Shown: in pieces, positions 27,988 through 36,525 of the stretch
Layout: every line of letters starts with the position of its first letter
How positions within the stretch are numbered: position 1 is the stretch's first letter
Notes under the pieces: generated by a model
What the model was told of the DNA's origin: nothing
Seen by the model: the letters and a program-made list of their open reading frames with translations, nothing else
The model's database searches: none
Made by a program: the position numbers and the translations under genes
NCBI RefSeq assembly: GCF_003217095.1
Contig: NZ_QJSR01000002.1
Span: 620,001 to 684,000, forward strand
Length of the DNA stretch: 64,000 nucleotides
Source of the DNA: Rhizobium sp. PP-CC-3A-592
Lineage (GTDB): Bacteria; Pseudomonadota; Alphaproteobacteria; Rhizobiales; Rhizobiaceae
Reading direction: 5' to 3'

Positions 27988-29397
27988 ATGACACGCCTCG
28001 ATAGAACGACTCACCTGCCTGCACATGTCGAACGCCCGGCGTTCGATCCGGCTGCCTTGAAGGCCGGCATCGTTCACATCGGCATCGGCGCCTTTCATCG
28101 GGCCCATCAGGCTGTCTATACCGATCTGGCACTTGCGGCGGAGGGTGGCGACTGGGGGATCGTGGGCGCCAGCCTGCGATCCGTCGATATCGTCGCGGAT
28201 CTGAAAGCGCAGGACCATCTCTACAGCGTCGTCACCCGCGGGGCGGATGGCGATCGGGCGCGCGTCGTCGGCTCGATCATCGAGGCGATCGCCGCGACGG
28301 AACAGCGGGAGCATCTTCTCGACCGGCTCGCCGACAATGCCATCCGCATCGTCACGCTGACCGTGAGCGAGAAGGCCTATGGCATCGATCCGGTGTCGGG
28401 AGGGCTCGATCTTTCCCATGCCGCCATCGCGCATGATCTTGCAGCGCCCGGCGCGCCTGTCGGCGTCATCGGGCTACTGGTCGAGGCGCTGGCGCGCCGC
28501 ATGCAGCTGGGCCGCAACCCCTTGACCGTTCTCTGTTGCGACAATCTTCCGGGCAACGGACAGGTGGTTCGTCGGCTCGTTCTGGAAATGGCAGAGCACC
28601 GGGATGCAGCGCTGTCGCAGTGGATCGAACGGGAGATCCGCTTTCCCTCCAGCATGGTCGATCGCATCGTGCCTGCGGCAACGGATGCAACGCGGGCCTT
28701 GAGCGCCTCCCTCATCGGGGCGGACGATCATCTGGCGCTCGAAACCGAGCCCTTTACCCAGTGGGTCATCGAGGACGATTTTGCCGCCGGCCGCCCCGCC
28801 TGGGAAGCGGGTGGTGCGATCTTCGTCAGGCACGTCCACGCCTATGAAACGATGAAGCTTCGGCTTCTCAACGGCTCGCACTCGCTCATCGCCTATCTCG
28901 GCCAGCGTCACGGCCTCGAATATGTCCGGGATGTCATGGCCGTTCCGGAACATGCCGAGCGGGTTCGCCGCCATATGCATGTCGTCCTGCCGACGCTCGA
29001 CGCCGTGCCGGAAATCGACCTTGCCGCCTATTGCGACCAGCTCGTCGCGCGCTTTGCCAATCCGGCCATCGCGCATCGGACATCCCAAATTGCCATGGAC
29101 GGGACGCAGAAGATGCCGCAACGCATCTTCGCACCGGCCATGGAACGGCTGGCTGCCGGCGATGACGCCGCAGGTTTTGCCGATGTCGTGGCACTCTGGC
29201 TTGCTTATGTCGCTGCCGTCGATCGGCTGGACGATCCGCGTGCGGATGAGCTGAAGGTCGCCGCGCAGCAGGCGGTTGCCGCCGGATCCGCCGCACCCTT
29301 CTTCGAGGTCGCCGGCCTGTTTCCGCCGGCACTCCGGGAAAACACGGCCTGGCGCGCATTGGTCGATGCCCGGCTCTCGGCAATGAACGCTCTCTGA
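27988..29397 (+). CDS. uxuB: Mannitol dehydrogenase-family protein, probable fructuronate reductase
   Basis: A 469-residue polyol/uronate dehydrogenase: N-terminal Rossmann domain (IVHIGIGAFHRAHQA), the CDNLPGNGQVVR motif, and the catalytic NGSHSLIAYLG region in the C-terminal domain. UxuB reduces D-fructuronate to D-mannonate with NADH, feeding UxuA, whose gene ends three bases upstream. The family also contains mannitol and tagaturonate dehydrogenases, but the operon partner favours fructuronate reductase. Confidence 0.88.
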   Translation: MTRLDRTTHLPAHVERPAFDPAALKAGIVHIGIGAFHRAHQAVYTDLALAAEGGDWGIVGASLRSVDIVADLKAQDHLYSVVTRGADGDRARVVGSIIEAIAATEQREHLLDRLADNAIRIVTLTVSEKAYGIDPVSGGLDLSHAAIAHDLAAPGAPVGVIGLLVEALARRMQLGRNPLTVLCCDNLPGNGQVVRRLVLEMAEHRDAALSQWIEREIRFPSSMVDRIVPAATDATRALSASLIGADDHLALETEPFTQWVIEDDFAAGRPAWEAGGAIFVRHVHAYETMKLRLLNGSHSLIAYLGQRHGLEYVRDVMAVPEHAERVRRHMHVVLPTLDAVPEIDLAAYCDQLVARFANPAIAHRTSQIAMDGTQKMPQRIFAPAMERLAAGDDAAGFADVVALWLAYVAAVDRLDDPRADELKVAAQQAVAAGSAAPFFEVAGLFPPALRENTAWRALVDARLSAMNAL

Positions 29398-29435
29398 AAA
29401 TACCGAGGCGCGAAGGCGCGCAGGAGACTGACGAC

Positions 29436-30452
29436 ATGGTGACGATTTCCGTTCGCGAGCCCTACAAGCTTGAAATCGATGATAGACCCGTTCCTCAGCC
29501 CGGCCCCGGTGAGGTCGCGATCCAGGTTCGTCGTGCGGGCATTTGCGGGTCCGACATGCACATCCTCCATGGCTCCAACCCCTTCGCGGTCTACCCGCGC
29601 GTCATCGGTCACGAGTTTGCCGGTGTCATCGCGGCGCTGGGCGAGGGCGTATCGTCGCTTGCCATCGGCGAGCATGTGGTCGCCGATCCGGTCATCTCCT
29701 GCGGCACCTGTTACCCCTGCCGTATCGGACGTTCCAACGTCTGCGCCAACCTGCAGGTCATCGGTGTCCATCGCGATGGCGGCTTCCGGGCGGTGGCGAT
29801 CGTCCCCGAGGCGAATGCCGTCAAGGTCTCGTCGAAGCTCGGGCTCGACGTCGCAGCGCTTGCCGAGCCGCTGGCCGTCGCAGCCAACGTTCTCTGGCGC
29901 ACGGCGTGCACGAACGAGGATGTCGTCCTGATCTATGGTGCGGGCACTGTCGGCATCACCGTTCTTCAGATGGCCAAGATGAAGGGTGCCCGCTGCATCA
30001 TCGCCGATATCGACGCCGACCGCCTCGTGCGTGCACGCGAATTCGGTGCGGACGTGGTCATCAATTCGCGGGAGCAGTCGGTGGCCGAGGTCGTCGCACC
30101 GGAACTCGGCGGTCTCGGTCCGTCGATCGTCATCGACGGCGCCGGCATTCCGAGCCTGCTCGAAGAGGCCTGCCGGGTCGCGGCACCTGCCGGACGCATC
30201 GGGCTTCTGGGCTTTTCGCCGGGGCCCTGCAACATCAGCCAGCAGGAAATCGTCCGCAAGGAACTGACGCTGGTCGGCTCGCGCCTCAACCGCCGTTTCA
30301 TTCCCGAGGTCATCGGCTGGCTGGAAGCCGGTCTGCTGCGTCCGGAAGCCATGATCACGCAGACATTCGACGCCCGGGATGCCCGCGCCGCGTTCGATCT
30401 TGTCGAAAAGCACCCCGAGCAGACGCTCAAGGTCCAGCTCGTTTTTTCGTGA
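29436..30452 (+). CDS. Zinc-dependent alcohol dehydrogenase, RspB-like (probable L-gulonate 5-dehydrogenase)
   Basis: A 338-residue medium-chain dehydrogenase with catalytic zinc ligands in GICGSD and GHEFAGV, structural zinc cysteines in SCGTCYPCRIGRSNVC, and the Rossmann motif YGAGTVGIT. It resembles E. coli RspB throughout (GSNPFAVYPRVIGHEF, VIGVHRDGGF). RspB-type enzymes oxidise L-gulonate to D-fructuronate, which UxuB and UxuA would then process, consistent with the operon. Last gene before a terminator hairpin. Confidence 0.82.
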   Translation: MVTISVREPYKLEIDDRPVPQPGPGEVAIQVRRAGICGSDMHILHGSNPFAVYPRVIGHEFAGVIAALGEGVSSLAIGEHVVADPVISCGTCYPCRIGRSNVCANLQVIGVHRDGGFRAVAIVPEANAVKVSSKLGLDVAALAEPLAVAANVLWRTACTNEDVVLIYGAGTVGITVLQMAKMKGARCIIADIDADRLVRAREFGADVVINSREQSVAEVVAPELGGLGPSIVIDGAGIPSLLEEACRVAAPAGRIGLLGFSPGPCNISQQEIVRKELTLVGSRLNRRFIPEVIGWLEAGLLRPEAMITQTFDARDARAAFDLVEKHPEQTLKVQLVFS

Positions 30453-30461
30453 CAGGCGAGT

Positions 30462-30499
30462 GATGGCGGCCTTTCGAGCATAAAACAGAGGCCGCCATC
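30462..30499 (+). terminator. Terminator of the uxuAB operon
   Basis: A perfect 10-bp stem (GATGGCGGCC at 30462-30471 with 30490-30499) lies ten bases past the stop codon; the downstream tract GTTAAAAC is not a classic T-run. Confidence 0.6.
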
Positions 30500-30612
30500 G
30501 TTAAAACTGCGTGACCTGCCCCGGAATGACCCGCCATTTCTCGTATTTTATCTTAGTGGTCTCTTAATTTTAAACTTTGATAGTTCTTCACATATTTTGG
30601 TGGAGGATTTTT

Positions 30613-32322
30613 ATGGCTGGACTTTTTTCATCGGCGTCAGACCGTGTTTTGGAGGCGCTCGATCTTTCGTTCGCCATCATCGAATTCGACATGACGGGTA
30701 AAATTCTCAAGGCGAACAAGAATTTTTGCGATCTTCTGGGCTATTCCGAAAGCGAAATTGTTGGCCGTAACCATCGCATCTTCGTCGAAACGGACTATGC
30801 CGTATCCGACGACTATGCGGCCTTCTGGAAGAAGCTCCGGGACGGAGATTTCGTCTGCAGCGAGTTCACGCGGATCACGAAGAGCGGCGCTGAAGTCTTT
30901 ATTCGCGGCAATTACAATCCCATCAGGAACGCGACCGGCAAGGTCGTCAAGGTCATCAAGTTCGCCAACGATATCACCGAGACGAAGATGGCCGGTATCG
31001 ATTTCGGCGCCAAGATCGACGCGATATCGCGGGCCCAGGCCGTGATCGAATTCAAGCCCGACGGCACGGTCATCACCGCCAACGACAACTTCCTCAACGT
31101 CCTCGGATACAGCCTGTCGGACATCGTCGGCAAGAACCACAGCCTGTTCGTCGATCCCGCCTACCGCGCGTCCAGTGCCTATGCCGACTTCTGGAAGAAG
31201 CTGAATGCGGGCGAGTTCGTATCGGGAGAGTTCACGCGCATCGGCAAGCGCGGGCAGGAGGTCTTCATTCAGGCGTCCTACAACCCTGTTTTCGATCTCA
31301 AGGGCCGGGTCATGAAGGTCGTCAAGTTCGCGACCGATGTGAGCGAGCGCGTGACGAATGTCGATCGTCTGGCGGAGAGCCTGTCGAGGCTTGCGGACGG
31401 CCATCTCGGACAGCAGATCGAGACGCCGTTCCTGCCGAGCCTCGACAAGCTGCGGACCGATTTCAATGCAGCCTGTCGTAAGCTCGAAGGCGCGCTGAAG
31501 GCGGTGAGGTCGAATGCCGAAGCGATCGCCGCCGGTGCGGACGAAGTTCGTGTGTCGGCCGACGACCTTGCGCGGCGAACCGAACAGCAGGCGTCGTCCG
31601 TCGAGCAAACCGCGGCGGCGCTCGAGGAAATCACCACCACGGTCAAGGGATCCAGCCAGCGTGCCGAGGGCGCGGGCGTTCTCGTCGGTCGCGCCAAGGA
31701 AAGTGCGGATCATTCCGGCGATATCGTGCGCGAAGCGATCTCGGCCATGGACAAGATCGACAATTCCTCCCGCGAGATCGCCAACATCATCGGCGTCATC
31801 GACCAGATCGCGTTCCAGACCAATCTGCTGGCGCTGAATGCCGGTGTCGAGGCGGCACGGGCAGGGGATGCCGGGAAGGGCTTTGCGGTCGTCGCCCAGG
31901 AGGTTCGCGAACTCGCCCAGCGCTCTGCGGTCGCTGCCAAGGAAATCAAGGCGCTCATCACGACCTCGACGTCGCATGTCGAAGACGGTGTGTCGCTCGT
32001 CAGCAAGGCCGGCGAAGCCCTGCAGACGATCGCTGGCCATGTCCAACAGATCAACGAGGATATCCGGGCGATCGTGGAGGCCGCCCGCGAGCAATCCACC
32101 GCACTCGGCGAGATCAACCAGGCCATCAACACGGTCGATCAGGGCACGCAGCAGAATGCGGCCATGGTCGAGGAGCAGACGGCTGCAAGCCATGGTCTCG
32201 CGGAAGAAGCACGGGCCCTCTTCCATCTTCTGGAGCAGTTCCAGTTCGACGAGCCGGTGTCGCATCGGGCGGTCTCTTCCACCTCCGTTGCGCGCGGTGG
32301 CCGCAGCAAGGTTGCTGCCTGA
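30613..32322 (+). CDS. Soluble methyl-accepting chemotaxis protein with two PAS domains
   Basis: A 569-residue cytoplasmic chemoreceptor with no membrane span. PAS1 (about residues 12-122) and PAS2 (about 134-244) share repeated motifs (KNHSLFV/RNHRIFV, SGEFTRI/CSEFTRI, FWKKL) and look duplicated. A HAMP-like linker (about 255-310) and an MCP signalling hairpin (about 315-550) follow, with the conserved tip GKGFAVVAQEVRELAQRSA. A GGAGG site nine bases before 30613 fixes the start. Relatives bind FAD or haem and report redox or oxygen; the ligand here is unproven. Confidence 0.92.
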   Translation: MAGLFSSASDRVLEALDLSFAIIEFDMTGKILKANKNFCDLLGYSESEIVGRNHRIFVETDYAVSDDYAAFWKKLRDGDFVCSEFTRITKSGAEVFIRGNYNPIRNATGKVVKVIKFANDITETKMAGIDFGAKIDAISRAQAVIEFKPDGTVITANDNFLNVLGYSLSDIVGKNHSLFVDPAYRASSAYADFWKKLNAGEFVSGEFTRIGKRGQEVFIQASYNPVFDLKGRVMKVVKFATDVSERVTNVDRLAESLSRLADGHLGQQIETPFLPSLDKLRTDFNAACRKLEGALKAVRSNAEAIAAGADEVRVSADDLARRTEQQASSVEQTAAALEEITTTVKGSSQRAEGAGVLVGRAKESADHSGDIVREAISAMDKIDNSSREIANIIGVIDQIAFQTNLLALNAGVEAARAGDAGKGFAVVAQEVRELAQRSAVAAKEIKALITTSTSHVEDGVSLVSKAGEALQTIAGHVQQINEDIRAIVEAAREQSTALGEINQAINTVDQGTQQNAAMVEEQTAASHGLAEEARALFHLLEQFQFDEPVSHRAVSSTSVARGGRSKVAA

Positions 32323-32342
32323 TCCGTCAAGGCACGGAAGCC

Positions 32343-32400
32343 TCTAGAGTTTGTTACGGATAAGGGGAATCCGGTTATCCCGAAGAGAAAAAAGACAACA
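32343..32400. repeat. Dispersed intergenic repeat, copy A
   Basis: This stretch starts TCTAGAGTTTGT and contains a GGATAA...TTATCC dyad (32358-32363 with 32375-32380) around AATCCGG. It closely matches the minus strand of 51702-51763. Both copies sit just after a gene end. It lies in the 339-base gap 32323-32661, whose 3' part carries the promoter of the next operon. Confidence 0.65.
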
Positions 32401-32601
32401 AGGAATCCAGGGTCTGGCTGGTTCAGAATGAACCTGACAGATTCTGGACGAACGGCCATCGCGTCCTTGGTGACGCAATGGCCGAACTGTTTCCAGACCT
32501 GCAACGGCTCGACCTCAGCGGTCTTGCTACGGCTGCCGGAGGGCCGTGACCATCGTGCGTCCGGGGATGACGGAATACCTGTCATATCCGGACGGAAAAT
32601 C

Positions 32602-32631
32602 TTGACAAATCAATACATCATGTTCGAATAA
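32602..32631 (+). promoter_or_regulatory. Promoter of the kinase-gntR operon
   Basis: TTGACA (32602-32607) is followed 18 bases later by GAATAA in an AT-rich stretch, 31 bases before the TTG start of the kinase gene. The leader also carries TTGACAA and ATACA elements like those in front of the sialidase-fold gene. Confidence 0.5.
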
Positions 32632-32661
32632 AGATGACAACTTATTGCGGAGACGGTCATC

Positions 32662-33690
32662 TTGCTGGTCATTCTTGCCGACGATCTCACGGGCACGCTC
32701 GATGCTGCCGCGCCCTTTGCTGCGCGGGGGTTGACGGTCGAGGTCGCCCTCGCACCGGCTGCTATCCCTGAGGCTCTGGCAGATGGGCCGGATGTTCTCT
32801 CGATCAACGTCCAGTCGCGGGAAGTCGGTGCAAAAGCCGCGCAGGCTGCGACACGTGCCGTTCTCGCCGCCTTGCCTGCGGATGTCGTGCTCTTCAAGAA
32901 GGTCGATTCGCGGCTGAAGGGGCATATAGCCGCGGAGCTCGACATGATGCCGTTTCGGGCGGCGCTGGTGGCTCCCGCGATCCCTGCCTTCGGCCGTATC
33001 GTTAAGGACGGGAAGGTCTTCGGCTTCGGCGTCGATGTGCCGATTCCGGTCACCGAGCGCCTCGGCGCGCATGCCAGCAAGGCGCGGATACCCGACACGG
33101 TCGACATGGACGAAATGGCGGCGCACCTCGATGACGCCCTGGCTGCGGGCGTCGATCTGCTCGTCGGCGCACGCGGCCTTGCCGAAGCTTTGGCGCGGCG
33201 GATGACGGGCGATGCGTCGGCGCATGCGGCCGAGGTTCCGGCGGGCCCGGGCCTGTTCGTCATCGGGTCGCGCGATCCCATCACGCTGGTGCAGATCGAG
33301 CATCTTCGCACCCGTCATGCGCCGGCTTATGTCGCCGCACCGAACGGACGCCTGTCGCCCGATGATCGTGCGGGTACCGCCCTGACACTGGTGCAGGCCG
33401 TCCCGGGCGAGGAAGAGGTGTCGTCGCTCGACGTCGCACGTCATCTCGCGTCGGGCGTCTATCCCGGCTGCGTGGACCCCTCTGCGACACTGATTCTTTC
33501 GGGGGGCGCGACGGCAGAGGCGGTGCTGGAGCGCATGGGCATCCATCGGTTCCGGCTGATGGGGGAATGCATGCCCGGTCTTGGTGTTGCCTTTGCGAAC
33601 GGGCATTGCATTATCGCGAAATCCGGTGGCTTCGGCGGGGCGGAAACGCTGAGCGAGATCGCCGGGCACATGCTTCGGGACAGGGGTTGA
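32662..33690 (+). CDS. DUF1537 four-carbon acid sugar kinase family protein
   Basis: A 342-residue member of the DtnK/OtnK kinase family, which phosphorylates D-threonate, erythronate and related aldonic acids with ATP. The N-terminal substrate-binding domain shows ILADDLTGTLDAAAPFA, FKKVDSRLKGH and APAIPAFGRI; the C-terminal nucleotide domain shows ILSGGATAEAVL and AKSGGFG. It is shorter than typical members (about 400-440 residues). The start is a TTG with GGAGACGG upstream; no in-frame ATG exists nearby. It probably works with the PdxA2-like dehydrogenase at 35560. Confidence 0.87.
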   Translation: MLVILADDLTGTLDAAAPFAARGLTVEVALAPAAIPEALADGPDVLSINVQSREVGAKAAQAATRAVLAALPADVVLFKKVDSRLKGHIAAELDMMPFRAALVAPAIPAFGRIVKDGKVFGFGVDVPIPVTERLGAHASKARIPDTVDMDEMAAHLDDALAAGVDLLVGARGLAEALARRMTGDASAHAAEVPAGPGLFVIGSRDPITLVQIEHLRTRHAPAYVAAPNGRLSPDDRAGTALTLVQAVPGEEEVSSLDVARHLASGVYPGCVDPSATLILSGGATAEAVLERMGIHRFRLMGECMPGLGVAFANGHCIIAKSGGFGGAETLSEIAGHMLRDRG

Positions 33691-33693
33691 GAA

Positions 33694-34389
33694 ATGGGAC
33701 TGGAAGCGGGAACGACACGCAAGAGCCTCGGCGACGTGGTGTTCGAGCGCATGCACCGCGCCATCAAGTCCGGGGCCTACCAGCCGGACGAGCGCCTGCC
33801 GACGGAGCATGATCTCGCAGCGGAGTTCGAAGTGTCGCGCCCGATCATCCGCGAGGCGTTGCGGCGGCTGCGCGAGCAGGGGCTGATCTACTCGCGACGC
33901 GGTGCGGGAAGCTTCGTGCGCGCACTGGGCCTGAAGGAGCCGCTCGGCTTCGGGCAGCTCGAAAACGTCGCCGATCTTCTGAACTGTTACGAGTTCCGAC
34001 TGACGCTGGAGCCGGCTGCCGCCAGTGCCGCCGCAGCGCGGCATACGGAGGCAAGCCTCACCGCCATCGCCCAAGCGCTGGAACTGATGCGGGACGCGAC
34101 CAACCGGCAGTCGCATCGCGTCGATGCCGATTTCGAGTTCCATCTCGCCATCGCCCGTGCGGCGCGCAATTCCTACTTCTCGACGGCCATGGAAGCCCTG
34201 AAGGAACACATCGCCGTCGGCATGAAGTTCCACGGCGCATCCGTGAAGCGCGACAGCGCCGGGCTTGCCCGGGTCTTCGGCGAGCACGAAGCCATCGCCA
34301 AGGCCATCGCCTCGGGTGATGGTCCGCTCGCGGGACAGTTGATGCGGGAGCACCTGACCGGGTCGCGCGAGCGGCTGTTTCCCAACTGA
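33694..34389 (+). CDS. GntR-family (FCD) regulator of the acid-sugar cluster
   Basis: A 231-residue regulator: GntR winged helix (residues about 10-75, LAAEFEVSRPIIREALRRLREQGLIYSRRG) followed by an FCD sensor domain (VDADFEFHLAIARAARN, FGEHEAIAKAIASGD). It starts four bases after the kinase stop, so the two are cotranscribed. It probably controls this operon and the divergent and convergent catabolic genes around it; the operator is not obvious. Confidence 0.9.
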   Translation: MGLEAGTTRKSLGDVVFERMHRAIKSGAYQPDERLPTEHDLAAEFEVSRPIIREALRRLREQGLIYSRRGAGSFVRALGLKEPLGFGQLENVADLLNCYEFRLTLEPAAASAAAARHTEASLTAIAQALELMRDATNRQSHRVDADFEFHLAIARAARNSYFSTAMEALKEHIAVGMKFHGASVKRDSAGLARVFGEHEAIAKAIASGDGPLAGQLMREHLTGSRERLFPN

Positions 34390-34399
34390 GGTCGATGAT

Positions 34400-34428
34400 G
34401 CCGGCGTCTTCCGTCGGAAGACGCCGGC
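34400..34428. terminator. Bidirectional terminator hairpin
   Basis: A perfect 13-bp stem with a three-base loop (34400-34412 with 34416-34428, arm GCCGGCGTCTTCC) separates the convergent gntR and alcohol dehydrogenase genes. Confidence 0.75.
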
Positions 34429-34435
34429 CGGGCCC

Positions 34436-35554
34436 TCAGTAGGCGGCGCGGTAGATCGCAAGGACGTCTTCGACGCTCATGTCGATCGGGTTGTTGTCCA
34501 TCAGACGGCGGTTGGCGTGGGCATCCGCCGCATAGACCGGCAGATCGGCCTCGGTGGCGCCATGCGCGCGCAGCGACATCTCGATGCCGAGATTGCGGCA
34601 GAAGGTGTGTGCGGAGCGCAGGAGGTCGTCCTGCGAAAGCCGTTCGCCGAGACCGAGCGCCTGCGCGACTTCGGCAGACTTCTCCGCTGCCACCGGCTGG
34701 TTGAAGGCGAGGACCTGCGGGAAGATGATGGCGTTCGCGAGGCCATGGGGCAGGCGCAGCCGCGTGCCCAGGGGGTAGGCGATGGCGTGGCCTGCCGCGG
34801 TGTTGACGGGCCCAAGGCAGATGCCACCATAGTAGGAGGCGAGCATCATCCCCTCGCGGGCTTCCGTATCCGTGCCGTCGCGGACGGCGCGGGCGAGAAA
34901 GCGGCCGACGAGATGAAAGCCCATGCGGGCAAAGCCGTCGATCATCGGATGGGCGCGGCGGTTGGTGAAGGCCTCGACGCAATGCGCCATGGCATCCACG
35001 CCGGTCGCGGCCGTCACGGCCGCCGGGACCGAATAGGTCAGCTCTGGATCGAGCACGGCGACATCGGCGATCAGGTGCGGGCTTTCCACCGCGATCTTGT
35101 TGCCTTTTCCAGGATCTGTGATCAGCGAGCGGATGCCGGCTTCCGATCCCGTGCCGGCGGTGGTGGCGACCTGCACGAGGCGGGTGCGGCGACCGGCGAC
35201 CTTGTTCGGTCCTGCCACGTCGGCCAGCGTCTGGTCGCCGTCCCAGAGGGCTGCGACGAGCTTGGCGACGTCCAGCACCGAGCCGCCGCCAAGGCCGACG
35301 ATCAGGTCGGGACTGCAGCCGCGCGCGGCCTCGATCGCGGCATCCAGCGTCGTGATATCGGGCTCGCCGGGAATGGCGTCGAAGACGGTGATGCGGCCCT
35401 TCAACGCAAGGCGGTCGATGAAGCCGGCGGTGATGGGTGTTGCGATGACCAGCACAGAGGTCGCGTCCGCGGCCCAGGTACCGACGTCGCGGATGGTGCC
35501 GGCGCCGACGATGAGGCGGCGCGGCTGATGAAGGGTGATGGGCGCGATGGTCAT
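34436..35554 (-). CDS. Iron-containing alcohol dehydrogenase family protein
   Basis: A 372-residue group III (iron-type) dehydrogenase. The NAD-binding GGGSVLDVAKLVA, the TTAGTGSEAG segment, and the metal-ligand region MAHCVEAF...GHAIAYPLG...LPHGLANAI are all present. It is probably a dehydrogenase of a hydroxy acid or maleylacetate type. The ATG at 35554 lies five bases after the pdxA2 stop with AGGGATAA as ribosome-binding site; the longer open frame runs antisense-like into pdxA2 and is rejected. It is the last gene of the sialidase-fold/pdxA2/dehydrogenase operon. Confidence 0.88.
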   Translation of the reverse strand: MTIAPITLHQPRRLIVGAGTIRDVGTWAADATSVLVIATPITAGFIDRLALKGRITVFDAIPGEPDITTLDAAIEAARGCSPDLIVGLGGGSVLDVAKLVAALWDGDQTLADVAGPNKVAGRRTRLVQVATTAGTGSEAGIRSLITDPGKGNKIAVESPHLIADVAVLDPELTYSVPAAVTAATGVDAMAHCVEAFTNRRAHPMIDGFARMGFHLVGRFLARAVRDGTDTEAREGMMLASYYGGICLGPVNTAAGHAIAYPLGTRLRLPHGLANAIIFPQVLAFNQPVAAEKSAEVAQALGLGERLSQDDLLRSAHTFCRNLGIEMSLRAHGATEADLPVYAADAHANRRLMDNNPIDMSVEDVLAIYRAAY

Positions 35555-35559
35555 GGCGG

Positions 35560-36525
35560 TTATCCCTGCTCTGCGTGCGCGGCGCGGCCGGCCACGAGCT
35601 TGCGCGCATAGGCGATCGCCTCCAGCATGTTGCCATGGTTGGCGATGCCCTTGCCGGCGATGTCGAAGGCCGTGCCGTGATCGACCGAGGTGCGGTCGAT
35701 GGGCAGATCGACGGACACGTTGACGGCCGTGTCGAAGGCGACGAGCTTGATCGGGATGTGCCCCTGATCGTGGTACTGCGCGACGATGAGGTCGAACGCG
35801 CCGGTATAGGCGCGGTGGAAGACCGTATCTGCCGAGATCGGGCCGTGTGCATCGATGCCTTCGGCGCGCGCCGCCACGACGGCGGGGCCGATCTGATCGT
35901 CGTCCTCGGTGCCGAAGAGGCCGTTCTCGCCGCAATGCGGATTGATGCCGGCAATGGCGATGCGCGGCGCGGCATAGCCGATGCGCTTCAGGTGGGCGTC
36001 GCCGGCGCGGATGGTGGCGAGCACGCGCTCGGTCGTTGCCCGCTGGATGGCTTCCTTGAGGGAAACATGCGTGGAGACGTGGATGACCTTCAGCTTCTCG
36101 GAAGCCAGCAGCATGTAGGCGGCCTTGGAGCCGGTCAGGCTGCGCAGCATGCCGGTGTGGCCGTCATAGTGATGGCCCGCAAGGTTCAGCGCTTCCTTGT
36201 TGATCGGCGCGGTGACGATGCAGCCAATCGTCTTCGCCTCCGCATCGCGCACGGCCTTTTCGATGAAGCGGAAGGCGGCGTCGCCGGCGATCGGGCTCAG
36301 CTGCCCCCAGGCGAGCGGCGCGCCTTCGATCGGCAGATCGACGACGTAGGGCACGAGATCGATGTCGAGGCCCAGCGCATCGCGCGCCGCTTCGAGGGTC
36401 GGCAGGTTGCCGTAGATGCGGGTGCGGTCCCGGTCTTCCCCCGACATGTCGAGGAGGGCACGCACGGAAATCTCCGGGCCGACGCCGCATGGGTCGCCCA
36501 TGGTGATGCCGATGATGTTGCTCAT
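35560..36525 (-). CDS. pdxA2: PdxA2-like 4-phospho-acid dehydrogenase (4-hydroxythreonine-4-phosphate dehydrogenase family)
   Basis: A 321-residue PdxA-family enzyme: [14 protein letters not shown] at the N-terminus, TAPINKEAL, metal-binding histidines in [15 protein letters not shown] and the C-terminal [16 protein letters not shown]. Paralogues next to DUF1537 kinases oxidise and decarboxylate D-threonate or D-erythronate 4-phosphate to dihydroxyacetone phosphate, rather than making vitamin B6. The start overlaps the upstream stop by four bases (ATGA), so it is translationally coupled. Confidence 0.88.
   Translation of the reverse strand: MSNIIGITMGDPCGVGPEISVRALLDMSGEDRDRTRIYGNLPTLEAARDALGLDIDLVPYVVDLPIEGAPLAWGQLSPIAGDAAFRFIEKAVRDAEAKTIGCIVTAPINKEALNLAGHHYDGHTGMLRSLTGSKAAYMLLASEKLKVIHVSTHVSLKEAIQRATTERVLATIRAGDAHLKRIGYAAPRIAIAGINPHCGENGLFGTEDDDQIGPAVVAARAEGIDAHGPISADTVFHRAYTGAFDLIVAQYHDQGHIPIKLVAFDTAVNVSVDLPIDRTSVDHGTAFDIAGKGIANHGNMLEAIAYARKLVAGRAAHAEQG

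Noticed and set aside
34436-35935. 499-codon form of the iron-type dehydrogenase
   Set aside because: The extension lies out of frame within pdxA2; MTIAPITLH at 35554 starts the family homology.
35560-36525. Vitamin B6 function for the PdxA-family gene because pdxJ is in the window
   Set aside because: pdxJ is 26 kb away, and the gene is coupled to a sialidase-fold gene and lies near a DUF1537 kinase, the setting of PdxA2 catabolic paralogues.
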